Shown in pieces: positions 34,122 through 43,606 of a stretch of 64,000 bases of DNA. Position numbers and translations under genes: made by a program. Under the pieces are notes generated by a model. It saw only the letters and a list, made by a program, of their open reading frames with translations, made no database searches and had not been told where the DNA came from. Every line of letters begins with the position of its first letter. Position 1 is the first letter of the stretch. Source of the stretch: Geodermatophilus normandii (GTDB lineage: Bacteria > Actinomycetota > Actinomycetes > Mycobacteriales > Geodermatophilaceae); the NCBI RefSeq assembly GCF_003182485.1, contig NZ_QGTX01000001.1, positions 3,664,001 to 3,728,000 of the forward strand. The letters run 5' to 3'.

Positions 34122-36539
34122 GTGACCGACCAGCCCCTCGCCGACCGTCCCGGTGCCGACCGTCCCGGTGCCGACCGTCCCGGTGCCGACCGTCCCGGTG
34201 CCGACGGGTGGGCCGGCACCTGGCGCGACCCCTCCCGCCCCCTGGCCGAGCGGGTGCGCGAGCTCGTGGCCGAGATGACCCTCGAGGAGAAGGTCGCCCA
34301 GCTCTACGGCGTGTGGACGACGATCGGCGAGGGCCCCGACGGTGGTGCCGACGTGGCGCCCAACCAGCACGAGTTCTCCGAGCCGCTGCCGCCGTGGGAG
34401 GAGCTGACCCGCCCCGGCCTCGGGCAGCTGACCCGGGTGTTCGGCACCGTGCCGGTCGAGCCGCTCACCGGCGCCCGCGTCCTGGCGAGCACCCAGCGCG
34501 GCATCGTCGAGGGCTCGCGCCTGGGCATCCCGGCCATCGCGCACGAGGAGTGCCTGACCGGGCTGGCCGCCTGGCAGGCGACGGTGTTCCCGACCCCGCT
34601 CGCCTGGGGCGCCACCTTCGACCCGGCCGTCGTGCAGGAGATGGCCGCGGGCATCGGGGCGCTCATGCGCCGCATCGGCGTGCACCAGGGCCTCGCGCCC
34701 GTCCTCGACGTCACCGTCGACGCCCGCTGGGGCCGCACCGAGGAGACGATCGGCGAGGACCCCCACCTGGTCGCGACGCTGGGCAGCGCCTACGTGCGGG
34801 GCCTGGAGGGCACCGGCGTCGTCGCCACCCTCAAGCACTTCGCCGGCTACTCCGCCTCCGGGGCCGGGCGCAACCACGCCCCGGTCCGCCTGGGGCCGCG
34901 CGAGCTCGCCGACCTGCTGCTGCCGCCGTTCGAGGCCGCGCTGCGCGAGGGCGGCGCCCGCTCGGTCATGCACTCCTACGCCGCCGTCGACGGCGTCCCG
35001 CCCGCCGCCGACCCCACGCTGCTCACCGGCCTGCTGCGCGACACCCTCGGCTTCGACGGCGTGGTCGTCGCCGACTACTTCGGCGTCTCGTTCCTCGAGA
35101 CCACCCAGCACGTGGCCGGCTCGCCGGGCGAGGCCGCGGCCCTGGCGCTGGCCGCCGGGGTCGACGTCGAGCTGCCGACCGTCCGCTGCTACGGCACGCC
35201 GCTGCTGGAGCGGATCCGGTCCGGCGAGGTCCCGGAGGCGCTGGTCGACCGTGCGCTGGAGCGGGTCCTGCGGCAGAAGGGCGAGCTCGGCCTGCTCGAC
35301 GCCGGCTGGGACCCCGAGCCGGAGGCACTGCGCAGCGGGGAGCCCCTGGACTTCGACCCGCCGCACCTGCGGGAGCTGGCGCGCGTGCTGGCGGAGCGCT
35401 CGGTGGTCCTGCTGGACAACCCGCGCGGCGTCCTGCCGCTGGCCGCACCGCGGCGGGTCGCCGTCGTCGGACCGTGCGCCGACGAGGTCCTGTCCCTCAT
35501 GGGCTGCTACGCCTTCCCCAACCACGTCGGCGTGCAGCACCCGGACGTGCCGCTGGGCCTGGAGGTGCCCACGCTGCTCGACGCCCTGCGGGCCGAGTTC
35601 CCGGACGCCGAGGTCCGCACCGCCCTCGGCTGCCCGGTCCAGGAGGCCGACCGCAGCGGCTTCGACGCCGCCCTGGCCGCTGCCCGGGACGCCGACGTGT
35701 GCGTGGCCGTCGTCGGCGACAGCTCCGGGCTGTTCGGCCGCGGCACCTCCGGCGAGGGCTGCGACGCCGCCGACCTGCGGCTGCCCGGCGTGCAGGGCGA
35801 GCTGCTCGACGCGCTGCTCGGGACCGGCACCCCCGTGGTCGTCGTGCTGCTCACCGGGCGGCCGTACGCGCTGGGCGGGGTCGCCGGCCGGGCCGCGGCG
35901 ATCGTGCAGGCCTTCTTCCCCGGTGAGGAGGGCGCCGGGGCGGTCGCGGGCGTGCTCAGCGGCCGGGTGGACCCCTCCGGCCGGCTGCCGGTCTCCGTGC
36001 CGCACGGGCCCGGCGGGTCCCCGGCCACCTACCTGGCGCCGACCCTCGGCCGGGCCGGCGGGATCAGCTCGGCCGACCCGACCCCGGCCTTCCCGTTCGG
36101 CCACGGCCTGGGCTACACGACCGTCGAGTACTCGGGCCTGGAGGTCTCCGGCGAGCAGTGGCCCACCGACGGCGAGCTGGCGGTCTCCTGCACGGTGCGC
36201 AACACCGGCGGCCGCGACGGCGCCGAGGTGGTGCAGCTCTACCTGTCCGACCCGGTGGCCAGCGTGGTGCAGCCGCTGCGCCGGCTGGTGGGCTTCGCCC
36301 GGGTGGAGCTGGCCGCCGGCGCCGCGGCGCGGGTGTCGTTCCGGCTGCACGCGGACCGGGCGTCCTTCACCGGGCGGGACCTGCGGCGCGTGGTGGAGGC
36401 CGGCGAGGTGCAGCTCGCCGTCGGCGCCTCGAGCGAGGACCTGCGGCTGCGGGCGACCGTGACGCTCACCGGGCCCGACCGGGTCGTCGGCGCCGACCGC
36501 GTGCTCTCGACCCCGGTCACCGTCGAGCCGCTGGGCTGA
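34122..36539 (+). CDS. GH3 beta-xylosidase / beta-glucosidase (BxlA-like)
   Basis: 805 residues. Hydrolyses terminal beta-linked sugars, probably xylo-oligosaccharides inside the cell, as no signal peptide is present. GH3 N-terminal barrel with EEKVAQLYG, APVLDVTVDARWGRTEETIG, LKHFAGYS and the nucleophile region VVVADYFGVSF (Asp318); then the second GH3 domain (RSVVLLDNPRGVLPL, FGRGTSGEGCDAADLRLPG, FFPGEEGAGAVAGVLSGRVD) and a C-terminal fibronectin-III-like domain (NTGGRDGAEVVQLYLSDP). The motif is ADY where SDW or SDY is usual. The N-terminus carries repeated Gly-Ala-Asp-Arg-Pro units. A strong terminator follows. Confidence 0.92.
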   Translation: MTDQPLADRPGADRPGADRPGADRPGADGWAGTWRDPSRPLAERVRELVAEMTLEEKVAQLYGVWTTIGEGPDGGADVAPNQHEFSEPLPPWEELTRPGLGQLTRVFGTVPVEPLTGARVLASTQRGIVEGSRLGIPAIAHEECLTGLAAWQATVFPTPLAWGATFDPAVVQEMAAGIGALMRRIGVHQGLAPVLDVTVDARWGRTEETIGEDPHLVATLGSAYVRGLEGTGVVATLKHFAGYSASGAGRNHAPVRLGPRELADLLLPPFEAALREGGARSVMHSYAAVDGVPPAADPTLLTGLLRDTLGFDGVVVADYFGVSFLETTQHVAGSPGEAAALALAAGVDVELPTVRCYGTPLLERIRSGEVPEALVDRALERVLRQKGELGLLDAGWDPEPEALRSGEPLDFDPPHLRELARVLAERSVVLLDNPRGVLPLAAPRRVAVVGPCADEVLSLMGCYAFPNHVGVQHPDVPLGLEVPTLLDALRAEFPDAEVRTALGCPVQEADRSGFDAALAAARDADVCVAVVGDSSGLFGRGTSGEGCDAADLRLPGVQGELLDALLGTGTPVVVVLLTGRPYALGGVAGRAAAIVQAFFPGEEGAGAVAGVLSGRVDPSGRLPVSVPHGPGGSPATYLAPTLGRAGGISSADPTPAFPFGHGLGYTTVEYSGLEVSGEQWPTDGELAVSCTVRNTGGRDGAEVVQLYLSDPVASVVQPLRRLVGFARVELAAGAAARVSFRLHADRASFTGRDLRRVVEAGEVQLAVGASSEDLRLRATVTLTGPDRVVGADRVLSTPVTVEPLG
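34140..34199 (+). repeat. Four tandem 15-bp repeats in the GH3 N-terminus
   Basis: Four exact copies of GCCGACCGTCCCGGT, followed by a partial fifth, encode ADRPG repeats before the catalytic domain. The 15-base unit preserves the frame, so copy-number changes would only lengthen a flexible leader. Confidence 0.9.
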
Positions 36540-36555
36540 GTCGGGCCGCTGGGCC

Positions 36556-36602
36556 GAGCCCGCCGCGTGCCTCCCCCGGCCGGGGAGGCACGCGGCGGGC
36601 TC
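36556..36602. terminator. Bidirectional terminator between GH3 gene and rluB
   Basis: A perfect 21-base inverted repeat (GAGCCCGCCGCGTGCCTCCCC and its complement) with a five-base loop lies between the two convergent genes; its right arm reaches into the rluB stop codon. No T-tract is needed in such GC-rich genomes. Confidence 0.85.
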
Positions 36603-37470
36603 AGAGGCCGACGAGCTCCTCCAGCGCGCCGACCTCCTGGCGGGTGAGCCGGCGGATCGAGCCGCTGCGCATCCGCTGCAGGGAGACCGGGCCGATCGCG
36701 GTGCGGGTCAGCCGCGTCACCGGGAGGCCCACCTCGGCGAGCAGCCGCCGGACGATGTGCTTGCGCCCCTCGTGCAGCACCACCTCGACGACCGACTGCC
36801 CGGCGTGGGTGTCGACGACGCGGAAGGAGTCCACCTTCACCGGGCCGTCGTCGAGCTCGATGCCGGCCCGCAGCCGGCGGTGCAGCTCGCGGGAGACCGA
36901 TCCGGACACCTGCGCGAGGTAGGTCTTCTTCACCTCGTAGGACGGGTGGGCCAGGCGGTGCGCCAGGTCGCCGTCGTTGGTGACCAGGAGCAGGCCCTCG
37001 GTGTCCTGGTCGAGGCGGCCGACGTGCACCAGCCCGGGCGCGAGGTCGCCGACCATGTCGCCGACGGTCGGGCGGTCGCGGTCGTCGCTCATCGCCGTGA
37101 TGACGCCCGGCGGCTTGTTGAGGGCGTAGGTGACCCGGTCGTCGCGCAGCTCGATCCGGCGGCCGTCGACGGCGATCTTGTCGGTGGCGGGGTCGACGCG
37201 CATGCCCTGCACGCTGACGACCGCGCCGTTGACGCTGATCCGGCCGGCGTCGATCATCTCCTCGCAGACGCGGCGGGAGCCGACGCCGGCGCGGGCGAGG
37301 ACCTTCTGCAGCCGCTCCCCCTGCCGGTCGTCGGGCGCGGAGGCGGGCCCGCGGTCGCCGGGGTGGACCGGCGCGAGCTCCATGTCCTCCGACCAGCCCT
37401 CACCGCCGGGGCTGCCGGGCGTCAGCTCGGAGGGATCGGGGAGCGCGTCGGGATGCGGTGCGGTGTCCAT
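36601..37470 (-). CDS. rluB: 23S rRNA pseudouridine synthase RluB
   Basis: 289 residues from the ATG at 37470 (a GTG at 37488 is possible). Acidic leader of about 45 residues, then an S4 RNA-binding domain (ERLQKVLARAGVGSRRVCEE) and the RsuA/RluB catalytic domain with VGRLDQDTEGLLLVTNDGDL containing the catalytic Asp. Modifies uridine in helix 89 of 23S rRNA. In M. tuberculosis the homologue (Rv1711) directly follows scpB and precedes cmk; here the sugar cluster separates it from cmk. Confidence 0.93.
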   Translation of the reverse strand: MDTAPHPDALPDPSELTPGSPGGEGWSEDMELAPVHPGDRGPASAPDDRQGERLQKVLARAGVGSRRVCEEMIDAGRISVNGAVVSVQGMRVDPATDKIAVDGRRIELRDDRVTYALNKPPGVITAMSDDRDRPTVGDMVGDLAPGLVHVGRLDQDTEGLLLVTNDGDLAHRLAHPSYEVKKTYLAQVSGSVSRELHRRLRAGIELDDGPVKVDSFRVVDTHAGQSVVEVVLHEGRKHIVRRLLAEVGLPVTRLTRTAIGPVSLQRMRSGSIRRLTRQEVGALEELVGL

Positions 37471-37521
37471 CGCCGCCCAGTCTCCCACCCCCGCGACGGG
37501 GACCGGCCGCCGCGGGACCGC

Positions 37522-37935
37522 TCAGCAGTTCTCCTTGCCGTAGGCGTCCACGGCCTCGCCCGAGGAGACCAGTTCGCCCTGCAGCTCCTGCAGCTGCGGG
37601 GCCAGGTCGGCGTTGGCCGAGGGGTCGGTCAGGTCGGCCTGGTCGAGCAGGTCGGACAGGCCGCGCCAGGAGGACACCAGGTCGTCCCACTCGTCGGCGA
37701 CGGCCTCGGGCGGGTCGACGGCCTCCAGCCGCTGCACCGCCTCGTCGAGCACCTGCGGCGCCGACTGCGGGTCGGACTGGACCGCGTTGACGTCGTCGGT
37801 GATCTCCGAGAGCAGGTCGGGCACCTCCGCGCAGAACGCCTCCTGGCGCTCGGCCTCCTCCGACGAGCAGCCGGCCAGCAGCAGCGCGGTGAGGGCGAGC
37901 GGGGCGGCGAGGGCGCGGGAGGTCACGACGAGCAC
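37522..37935 (-). CDS. Small lipoprotein of unknown function
   Basis: 137 residues with an N-terminal signal and lipobox LLLAGCSS (Cys about residue 23), then an acidic helical domain (RQEAFCAEVPDLLSEITDDV, QVLDEAVQRLEAVDPPEAVA, LQELQGELVSSGEAVDAYG) ending in a Cys. Helical lipoproteins with such YGKxNC or AYxxxNC-like ends are common in actinobacteria and usually uncharacterised. It sits 15 bases after scpB and before rluB on the same strand. Confidence 0.8.
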   Translation of the reverse strand: MLVVTSRALAAPLALTALLLAGCSSEEAERQEAFCAEVPDLLSEITDDVNAVQSDPQSAPQVLDEAVQRLEAVDPPEAVADEWDDLVSSWRGLSDLLDQADLTDPSANADLAPQLQELQGELVSSGEAVDAYGKENC

Positions 37936-37950
37936 GGTATCGGCGGGCGC

Positions 37951-38769
37951 TCAGCCCTCCGCGGCCTGCTCCCGGGCCAGCGCGACGGGGTCGGGCAGCA
38001 GCGGCGCCAACGGCGGCAGCTCGTCGAGGCCGGTCAGCCCGAGCCGCTCGAGGAACAGCGGCGTCGTCCCGTAGAGGCCGCCGCCGCTGTCGGGGTCGGT
38101 GCCGACCTCGGTGACCAGACCGCGGGACAGCAGGGTGCGCATGACGCCGTCGACGCCGACCCCGCGGATCGCCGACACCCGCGCGCGGGTCACCGGCTGC
38201 CGGTAGGCGATGACGGCGAGGGTCTCCAGCGCGGCCTGCGTGAGCCGGGTCCGCTGTCCCTCGGCGAGGTGCCGCTCGACCACCGGCGCGAACTCCTCGC
38301 GGGTGTAGAAGCGCCAGCCCTCCCCCACCCGGCGCAGCGTGATCCCGGAGCGGCGGGCGTCGCAGTCGGCGGCGAGGTCGGCCAGCGCGGCGCGCACCCG
38401 GGCCACCGGGCAGCGCAGCGCGGCGGCCAGCGTCGCCTCGTCGACCGGGCCGTCGGCGACGAACAGCAGCGCCTCCAGACCGCCGCGCAGCTCGACCGGG
38501 TCGAGGTCGGCCTCCGGCTCCGGCTCGGGCGCGGCCGGCAGCTCGAGCCCGGGCAGCGGCAGCGGCTCGGGCTCGGCGGGGACCGGGGGGACGTCGTCGG
38601 CGGCGGGGGCCGGGCGCTCGGCGACCCGGGCGGCCAGCTCGGCGGCGACGGCGTCCCAGATCGCGGGGTCGGCGGCGTCGGGGCGGCCGGCCTCCTCCTC
38701 GCGGGTCGCCTCGAGCTCGGCGGCCAGCGCCTCCCACGAGAACGGCGCGCGCTCCTCCGGCCCGGTCAC
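37951..38769 (-). CDS. scpB: Segregation and condensation protein B
   Basis: 272 residues. ScpB joins ScpA and SMC in the bacterial condensin that compacts and segregates chromosomes. The N-terminal ~95 residues are a Pro/Glu-rich leader peculiar to this lineage; two winged-helix domains follow: LRGGLEALLFVADGPVDEAT, then RTRLTQAALETLAVIAYRQP, RARVSAIRGVGVDGVMRTLL and LYGTTPLFLERLGL. The GTG start overlaps the scpA stop (GTGA). Confidence 0.93.
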   Translation of the reverse strand: MTGPEERAPFSWEALAAELEATREEEAGRPDAADPAIWDAVAAELAARVAERPAPAADDVPPVPAEPEPLPLPGLELPAAPEPEPEADLDPVELRGGLEALLFVADGPVDEATLAAALRCPVARVRAALADLAADCDARRSGITLRRVGEGWRFYTREEFAPVVERHLAEGQRTRLTQAALETLAVIAYRQPVTRARVSAIRGVGVDGVMRTLLSRGLVTEVGTDPDSGGGLYGTTPLFLERLGLTGLDELPPLAPLLPDPVALAREQAAEG

Positions 38770-39608
38770 GGCAGGTCCTCCGTGGCGACGTCGGGCCCGT
38801 CGTCCGCGGGCCCTGCGCCGTGCCCGGGGTCCGCCGGGCCGGTCCAGCGCACGTGCAGCTCGCCGAGCGGCGTCAGCTGGGTGAAGGTGACCCGCTGCTG
38901 GCGGTAGAGCTCGAGCAGCGCGAGGAAGCGCGCGACGACCTCCAGCGTCGTGGCACAGTCGCCGGTGAGGGACCGGAAGGTGAGCGTGCCGGCGCCGACC
39001 AGGGCGGTGCGCACGGCGAGCAGCTGCTCGGCGACGCTGACCGGCGGCGCGTGCAGGTGCCCGACGCCGACGGTGGGCGGCTCCCGGGGCGTGAGCGCCC
39101 GCGCGGCCAGCGCGGCGAACCGCTCGGGGGTGGTGCCGAGGAGCACCTCGGGCAGCAGCCCGGCGAAGCGCGGCTCCAGCGGCGCCTCGCGGGCGTACCG
39201 GCCGGCCGCGCCCGTCTCGCGCTCGCGCAGGAACGCGGCGGCCTGCTTGTAGGCGCGGTACTGCAGGAGCCGGGCGAAGAGCAGGTCGCGGGCCTCGAGC
39301 AGCTCGAGGTCGTCCTCGTCCTCGATCTCGGCGGCCGGCAGCAACCGGGCGGCCTTGAGGTCGAGCAGGGTGGAGGCGACGACGAGGAACTCGCTGGCCT
39401 GGTCGAGGTCGAGCTCGTCCCCGAGTGCCCGCAGGTGGGCGATGAACTCGTCGGTGACCACCGACAGGGCGATCTCGGTGACGTCGAGCTGGTGCCGGCC
39501 GATCAGCTGCAGCAGCAGGTCGAACGGGCCCTCGAAGTTGGTGAGCCGGACGGTGAAGCGCGCGGGATCGACCCCGCGCTCCGCCACCGCCTGCGTGCTC
39601 GCACTCAC
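38766..39608 (-). CDS. scpA: Segregation and condensation protein A
   Basis: 280 residues from a GTG at 39608. Kleisin subunit bridging the SMC heads. Typical start FTVRLTNFEGPFDLLLQLIG and ELDLDQASEFLVVASTLLDL, with the C-terminal winged helix at TLEVVARFLALLELYRQQRV. It follows the ribbon-helix-helix and parA genes on the same strand. Confidence 0.93.
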   Translation of the reverse strand: MSASTQAVAERGVDPARFTVRLTNFEGPFDLLLQLIGRHQLDVTEIALSVVTDEFIAHLRALGDELDLDQASEFLVVASTLLDLKAARLLPAAEIEDEDDLELLEARDLLFARLLQYRAYKQAAAFLRERETGAAGRYAREAPLEPRFAGLLPEVLLGTTPERFAALAARALTPREPPTVGVGHLHAPPVSVAEQLLAVRTALVGAGTLTFRSLTGDCATTLEVVARFLALLELYRQQRVTFTQLTPLGELHVRWTGPADPGHGAGPADDGPDVATEDLP

Positions 39609-39640
39609 GGAACGCAAGGGTAGGCGGTGCTACCGACGAT

Positions 39641-40146
39641 TCAGCCGCGGAGACGCCGGACCAGCACCGAGTCCTCGCCCTGCTCGGCGAGGTCGGCGAG
39701 CAGCACGGAGATCGCCTCGCGCACGATGCGGCCGCGGTCGGCGGCCACGCCGTGCTGCGCGCGCAGCGTGAGGCGGGCGCTCTCCAGCGCGAGCAGGTCG
39801 TCGGCGGAGATGTAGACGGTGATCTTCTCGTCGTGCCGGGTGCGGGAGTTGCCGGCCGCGCGGGCGGCCTTGCCGCGGGTCCGGGCACCCGGCGGGGCGC
39901 CGGAGCGGGCGCCGGAGCCGCGGTGCGGTAGGCGGCCAGCGGGTCGGCCGCAGCGCCGCCGGGCACCAGGGTGAGCGGTGCGGGCGCGTCGCCGGCCGGT
40001 TCCGGGTCGACGGCACGGCGGCCGCCGCGCAGCGCCGGGGAGCTGACCGCCGAGGCCAGGCTCGGCAGCTCGGTCACCTCCGCCTGCGGGGTGTCGGTCC
40101 GCCGGAACAGCTCGGCGGCACCGGGGAGCACGGGACGCCGGGTCAC
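39641..40146 (-). CDS. Ribbon-helix-helix-like protein between parA and scpA (frameshifted)
   Basis: About 168 residues if one base is restored. The GTG at 40146 opens a Pro/Ala-rich leader (RRPVLPGAAELFRRTDTPQA); at the G-run 39894-39897 the frame shifts and continues GKAARAAGNSRTRHDEKITV then YISADDLLALESARLTLRAQ and REAISVLLADLAEQGEDSVL to a TGA at 39641. The 506-base span is not a multiple of three, which fits one missing base. The C-terminal domain resembles small DNA-binding partners often encoded beside ParA. Function is inferred from position. Confidence 0.7.
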
Positions 40147-40219
40147 GCGCCCACCTCGCCGGTGCTCGGCGGGCGCGTGCCCCGGGGTGCTCCGCTCATC
40201 GGTGAGCTCGCGCGCTGGC

Positions 40220-41125
40220 TCACAGGGCGATGACCTCCTTGGCCAGGTCGCGGTAGGCGGCCGCACCCGAGGAGGTCGGCGCCCAGGTGGTGATGGGCTG
40301 GCCGGCGACGGTGGTCTCGGGGAAGCGCACCGTGCGCTGGATGACCGTCTGGAACACCGTGTCGCCGAAGGCCTCGACCACCCGGCTGAACACCTCCCGG
40401 CAGTGCACCGTCCGGGTGTCGTACATCGTCGCGAGGATCCCGGAGATCTCCAGCTCGGGGTTGAGCCGCTCCTTGACCTTGTCGATCGTGTCCACGAGCA
40501 GCGCCACGCCGCGCAGGGAGAAGAACTCGCACTCCAGCGGGATCATCACGCCGTGGGCGGCGGTCAGGGCGTTGACCGTGAGCAGGCCCAGCGAGGGCTG
40601 GCAGTCGATGAGGACGTAGTCGTACTCGTCGCGCACGGAGTCCAGGGCGCGCAGCAGGGTCTGCTCGCGGGCCACCTCGCTGACCAGCTGCACCTCGGCG
40701 GCCGACAGGTCGATGTTGCTGGGCACCAGGTCCAGCCCCGGGACGTCGGTGGCCACGCGGACGTCGGCCAGCGTGGTCCGCCGCTCCATGAGGGCGTTGT
40801 AGACGGTGCGCTCGAGCTGCTGGGCGGGCACGCCGAGGCCCACCGACAGGGCGCCCTGCGGGTCGAGGTCGACCAGCAGCACGCGGCGGCCGTACTCGAC
40901 CAGCGCGGCACCCAGGTTGATCGTCGACGTCGTCTTGCCGACGCCGCCCTTCTGGTTGCACATCGCGATGACGCGCGCCGGGCCGTGCTCCGTCAGCGGC
41001 GGCGGCTCCGGCAGCCTGCGCTGTCGCGCGCGGGCCGGATCCAGCCGCGAGGCGGCCGCACCCATCTCCCCGCCGTCGGCCGGGAGTGCGAGAGCCTGAC
41101 CGGCCACGTCTCCTCGGATCGCCAT
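40220..41125 (-). CDS. ParA/Soj-family ATPase
   Basis: 301 residues. Deviant Walker A CNQKGGVGKTTSTINLGAAL, LLVDLDPQGALSVGLG and DYVLIDCQPSLGLLTVNALT define the ParA family. The N-terminal ~50 residues are an extra leader. Homologue of M. tuberculosis Rv1708, the orphan ParA encoded ahead of scpAB, so it probably assists chromosome segregation or positioning without being the oriC-linked ParA. The neighbouring ribbon-helix-helix gene may be its DNA-binding partner. Confidence 0.93.
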   Translation of the reverse strand: MAIRGDVAGQALALPADGGEMGAAASRLDPARARQRRLPEPPPLTEHGPARVIAMCNQKGGVGKTTSTINLGAALVEYGRRVLLVDLDPQGALSVGLGVPAQQLERTVYNALMERRTTLADVRVATDVPGLDLVPSNIDLSAAEVQLVSEVAREQTLLRALDSVRDEYDYVLIDCQPSLGLLTVNALTAAHGVMIPLECEFFSLRGVALLVDTIDKVKERLNPELEISGILATMYDTRTVHCREVFSRVVEAFGDTVFQTVIQRTVRFPETTVAGQPITTWAPTSSGAAAYRDLAKEVIAL

Positions 41126-41322
41126 GAGTCGCCACTCCTCCGTGCTCCCCGGCGGTGCCGGCCGCGGTCGGCCGCCCCTTCCGCTCGGGTCCCCTGGAAC
41201 GGTAGGGAGATCACCAGCGACGATCCACGGGACACGCCGTCGCTGGCGGATGTTGCCGTGGCGCCGCGGCTACCCGTCGGTACCCATGGGCAAGAGGTGC
41301 CAGCCGAGTGGCCGGCCGGTCG

Positions 41323-42315
41323 TCAGGACAGCGCCCGGGGGTGGCTGCTGGCGTACACCTCGCGCAGCTTGTCCACGGTCACCAGCGTGTAGACCTGCGT
41401 GGTCGTCACCGACGCGTGCCCGAGCAGCTCCTGCACCACGCGGACGTCGGCCCCGCCGTCGAGCAGGTGGGTGGCGAAGGAGTGCCGCAGCGTGTGCGGG
41501 GAGACGTGCTCCACCGACGGGCCCGCGCGCTCGGCCGCCGCCTGCAGGATCGCCCAGGCGCTCTGCCGCGACAGCGGCCCGCCCCGGGCGTTGAGGAACA
41601 GCCGCCCCCCGCGCACGCCGTCTCGCCCGGCCCTCGTCCCCGCCGTGGCCAGCGCGGGGCGGGCACGCACCAGGTAGTCCTCGACGGCGCGCAGCGCGTA
41701 GCTGCCCACCGGGACGATCCGCTCCTTGCCGCCCTTGCCGGCCAGCCGCACGACCGCCTGCCCGCGGTCGAGGTCGTCGACGGCGAGGCCGACGGCCTCG
41801 GAGATGCGGGCGCCGGTGCCGTAGAGCACCTCGAGCAGCGCGCGGTCGCGCAGCCCGCGCGGGCCCTCGAGCGAGCCCGCGGCCTCGATGAGCGCGACGA
41901 CGGACTCGACCGGGATCGCCTTGGGCAGCCGCCGGGCCGGTGCGGGCGGGCGGACCTCGGCGGCGACGTCGCCGGGGACCAGGCCGTCGAGCAGCGCGAA
42001 GCGGTGCAGCCCGCGGACGGCGACCACCGCGCGCGCCGCTGACGTCGCCGACAGCGGCGGGTGCCCGTCACCCCCCTGCCGGAGCGCGGCGAGGAAGCCG
42101 GAGACGTCGCTCTCGGCCACCTCGCCCAGCCCGCGGACGCCGGCAGCGGCGAGGAACTCCACGTACCGGCGCAGGTCGCGCCGGTAGGAGGCGATGGTGT
42201 TGGCGGCCAGGCCCCGCTCGACGGCGAGGTGGTCGAGGTAGCCGCCCACCACCCGCTCGACGTCGGGACCGGCGGTCGCGGGCAGGGCCCCGCTCAGCGC
42301 CCCGCTCAGGGTCAC
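41323..42315 (-). CDS. xerD: Tyrosine recombinase XerD
   Basis: 330 residues. Resolves chromosome dimers at dif with XerC. The N-terminal core-binding domain ([20 protein letters not shown]) precedes the catalytic domain with complete active-site set: Arg in [13 protein letters not shown], Lys in [38 protein letters not shown] with nucleophile Tyr. The GTG is two bases after the ald stop. Intact, in contrast to the two element integrases. The 197 bases between it and parA probably hold the parA promoter. Confidence 0.95.
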   Translation of the reverse strand: MTLSGALSGALPATAGPDVERVVGGYLDHLAVERGLAANTIASYRRDLRRYVEFLAAAGVRGLGEVAESDVSGFLAALRQGGDGHPPLSATSAARAVVAVRGLHRFALLDGLVPGDVAAEVRPPAPARRLPKAIPVESVVALIEAAGSLEGPRGLRDRALLEVLYGTGARISEAVGLAVDDLDRGQAVVRLAGKGGKERIVPVGSYALRAVEDYLVRARPALATAGTRAGRDGVRGGRLFLNARGGPLSRQSAWAILQAAAERAGPSVEHVSPHTLRHSFATHLLDGGADVRVVQELLGHASVTTTQVYTLVTVDKLREVYASSHPRALS

Positions 42316-42317
42316 GG

Positions 42318-43442
42318 TCAGGGCAGGTCTCCCTCCACCTTCTCCAGGCCGACGGCGCTCATCCCGTGCGCCTCGGCCACCTCCGGCAGCACGACCTGCC
42401 CGGCGACGACGTTGACGCCGTGCGCCAGCGCCGGGTCAGCGGCGACCGCGGCGCGCGTCCCCTTCTCGGCCAGGGCCATGACGTAGGGCAGCGTCACGTT
42501 GGTCAGCGCGTGCGTGGAGGTGTTCGGGACCGCGCCGGGCATGTTCGCCACGCAGTAGAACACCGACTCGTGCACGCGGAAGGTCGGCTCGTCGTGTGTC
42601 GTGGGCCGGCTGTCCTCGAAGCACCCGCCCTGGTCGACGGCGATGTCGACGAGCACCGAGCCCGGCTTCATCCGCGACACCAGCTCGTTGCTCACCAGCG
42701 TGGGCGCCTTCGCGCCGGGCACCAGCACCGCACCGATGACCAGGTCGGCGTCGAGGACGGCCCGCTCGACCTCGTAGGCGTTGGAGGCGACCGTCTGCAG
42801 GTGCCCGCGGTAGACGTTGTCCGCGGCGCGCAGCTTGTCGACGTCGCGGTCGAGGACGACGACCTCGGCCTGCATGCCCAGGGCGATGGTGGCGGCGTTC
42901 ATCCCCGACACCCCGGCCCCGATGACGACGACCTTGGCCGCGTAGACGCCCGACACCCCGCCGAGCAGCACGCCGCGGCCGCCGTGCGCGCGCTCGAGGC
43001 TGTGCGCCCCGACCTGCGGCGCCATCCGGCCGGCGACCTCGCTCATCGGCGCCAGCAGCGGCAGCGCGCCGTTCGCCGTCTGCACGGTCTCGTAGGCGAT
43101 CGCGGTGGTGCCGGAGGCGACCAGGGCCTCGGTGCAGGCCCGCGAGGCGGCCAGGTGCAGGTAGGTGAACAGCGTCTGCCCCGCGCGCAGCCGGCCGTAC
43201 TCCTCCTCGATCGGCTCCTTGACCTTGAGCAGCAGGTCGGCGTCGGCCCAGACGTCGTCGGCGGACCCGACGATCCGGGCGCCGGCGGCGGTGAAGTCGG
43301 CGTCGGGGATCGAGCTGCCCTCCCCCGCGCCCCGCTCGACGAGGACGGTGTGCCCCGCCCGGGTCAGCTCCGTGACCCCGGCCGGGGTCAGCGCGACCCG
43401 GTACTCCCTGTTCTTGACCTCACGCGGCACCCCGACGTGCAT
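42318..43442 (-). CDS. ald: Alanine dehydrogenase
   Basis: 374 residues from the ATG at 43442. NAD-dependent, reversible oxidative deamination of L-alanine to pyruvate. Starts [20 protein letters not shown]; Lys in LLLKVKEP, His in FTYLHLAAS, Rossmann motif [14 protein letters not shown] and substrate region [16 protein letters not shown] are all present. It lies directly upstream of xerD, which is not the mycobacterial arrangement. Confidence 0.95.
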   Translation of the reverse strand: MHVGVPREVKNREYRVALTPAGVTELTRAGHTVLVERGAGEGSSIPDADFTAAGARIVGSADDVWADADLLLKVKEPIEEEYGRLRAGQTLFTYLHLAASRACTEALVASGTTAIAYETVQTANGALPLLAPMSEVAGRMAPQVGAHSLERAHGGRGVLLGGVSGVYAAKVVVIGAGVSGMNAATIALGMQAEVVVLDRDVDKLRAADNVYRGHLQTVASNAYEVERAVLDADLVIGAVLVPGAKAPTLVSNELVSRMKPGSVLVDIAVDQGGCFEDSRPTTHDEPTFRVHESVFYCVANMPGAVPNTSTHALTNVTLPYVMALAEKGTRAAVAADPALAHGVNVVAGQVVLPEVAEAHGMSAVGLEKVEGDLP

Positions 43443-43606
43443 GACCACTCCCGCTCCCGGCCGGGCCGAGGTCGTCGGCCCGCACCTGATCTCGTCGCTC
43501 CCGGGTGAGGGAGCCCACACCCGCCGACCCTAACGACCGCCCGCGCTGCCGCACCCGGGCCCAGCGCCCACGATGGCCCGGTCGTCCCCCTGGAGGAGGA
43601 ACCCCG

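Noticed and set aside
41323..42315. XerD as an element integrase
   Set aside because: It is full-length, lies in its conserved core position and is unlike the LGHSSYAITADI remnants.
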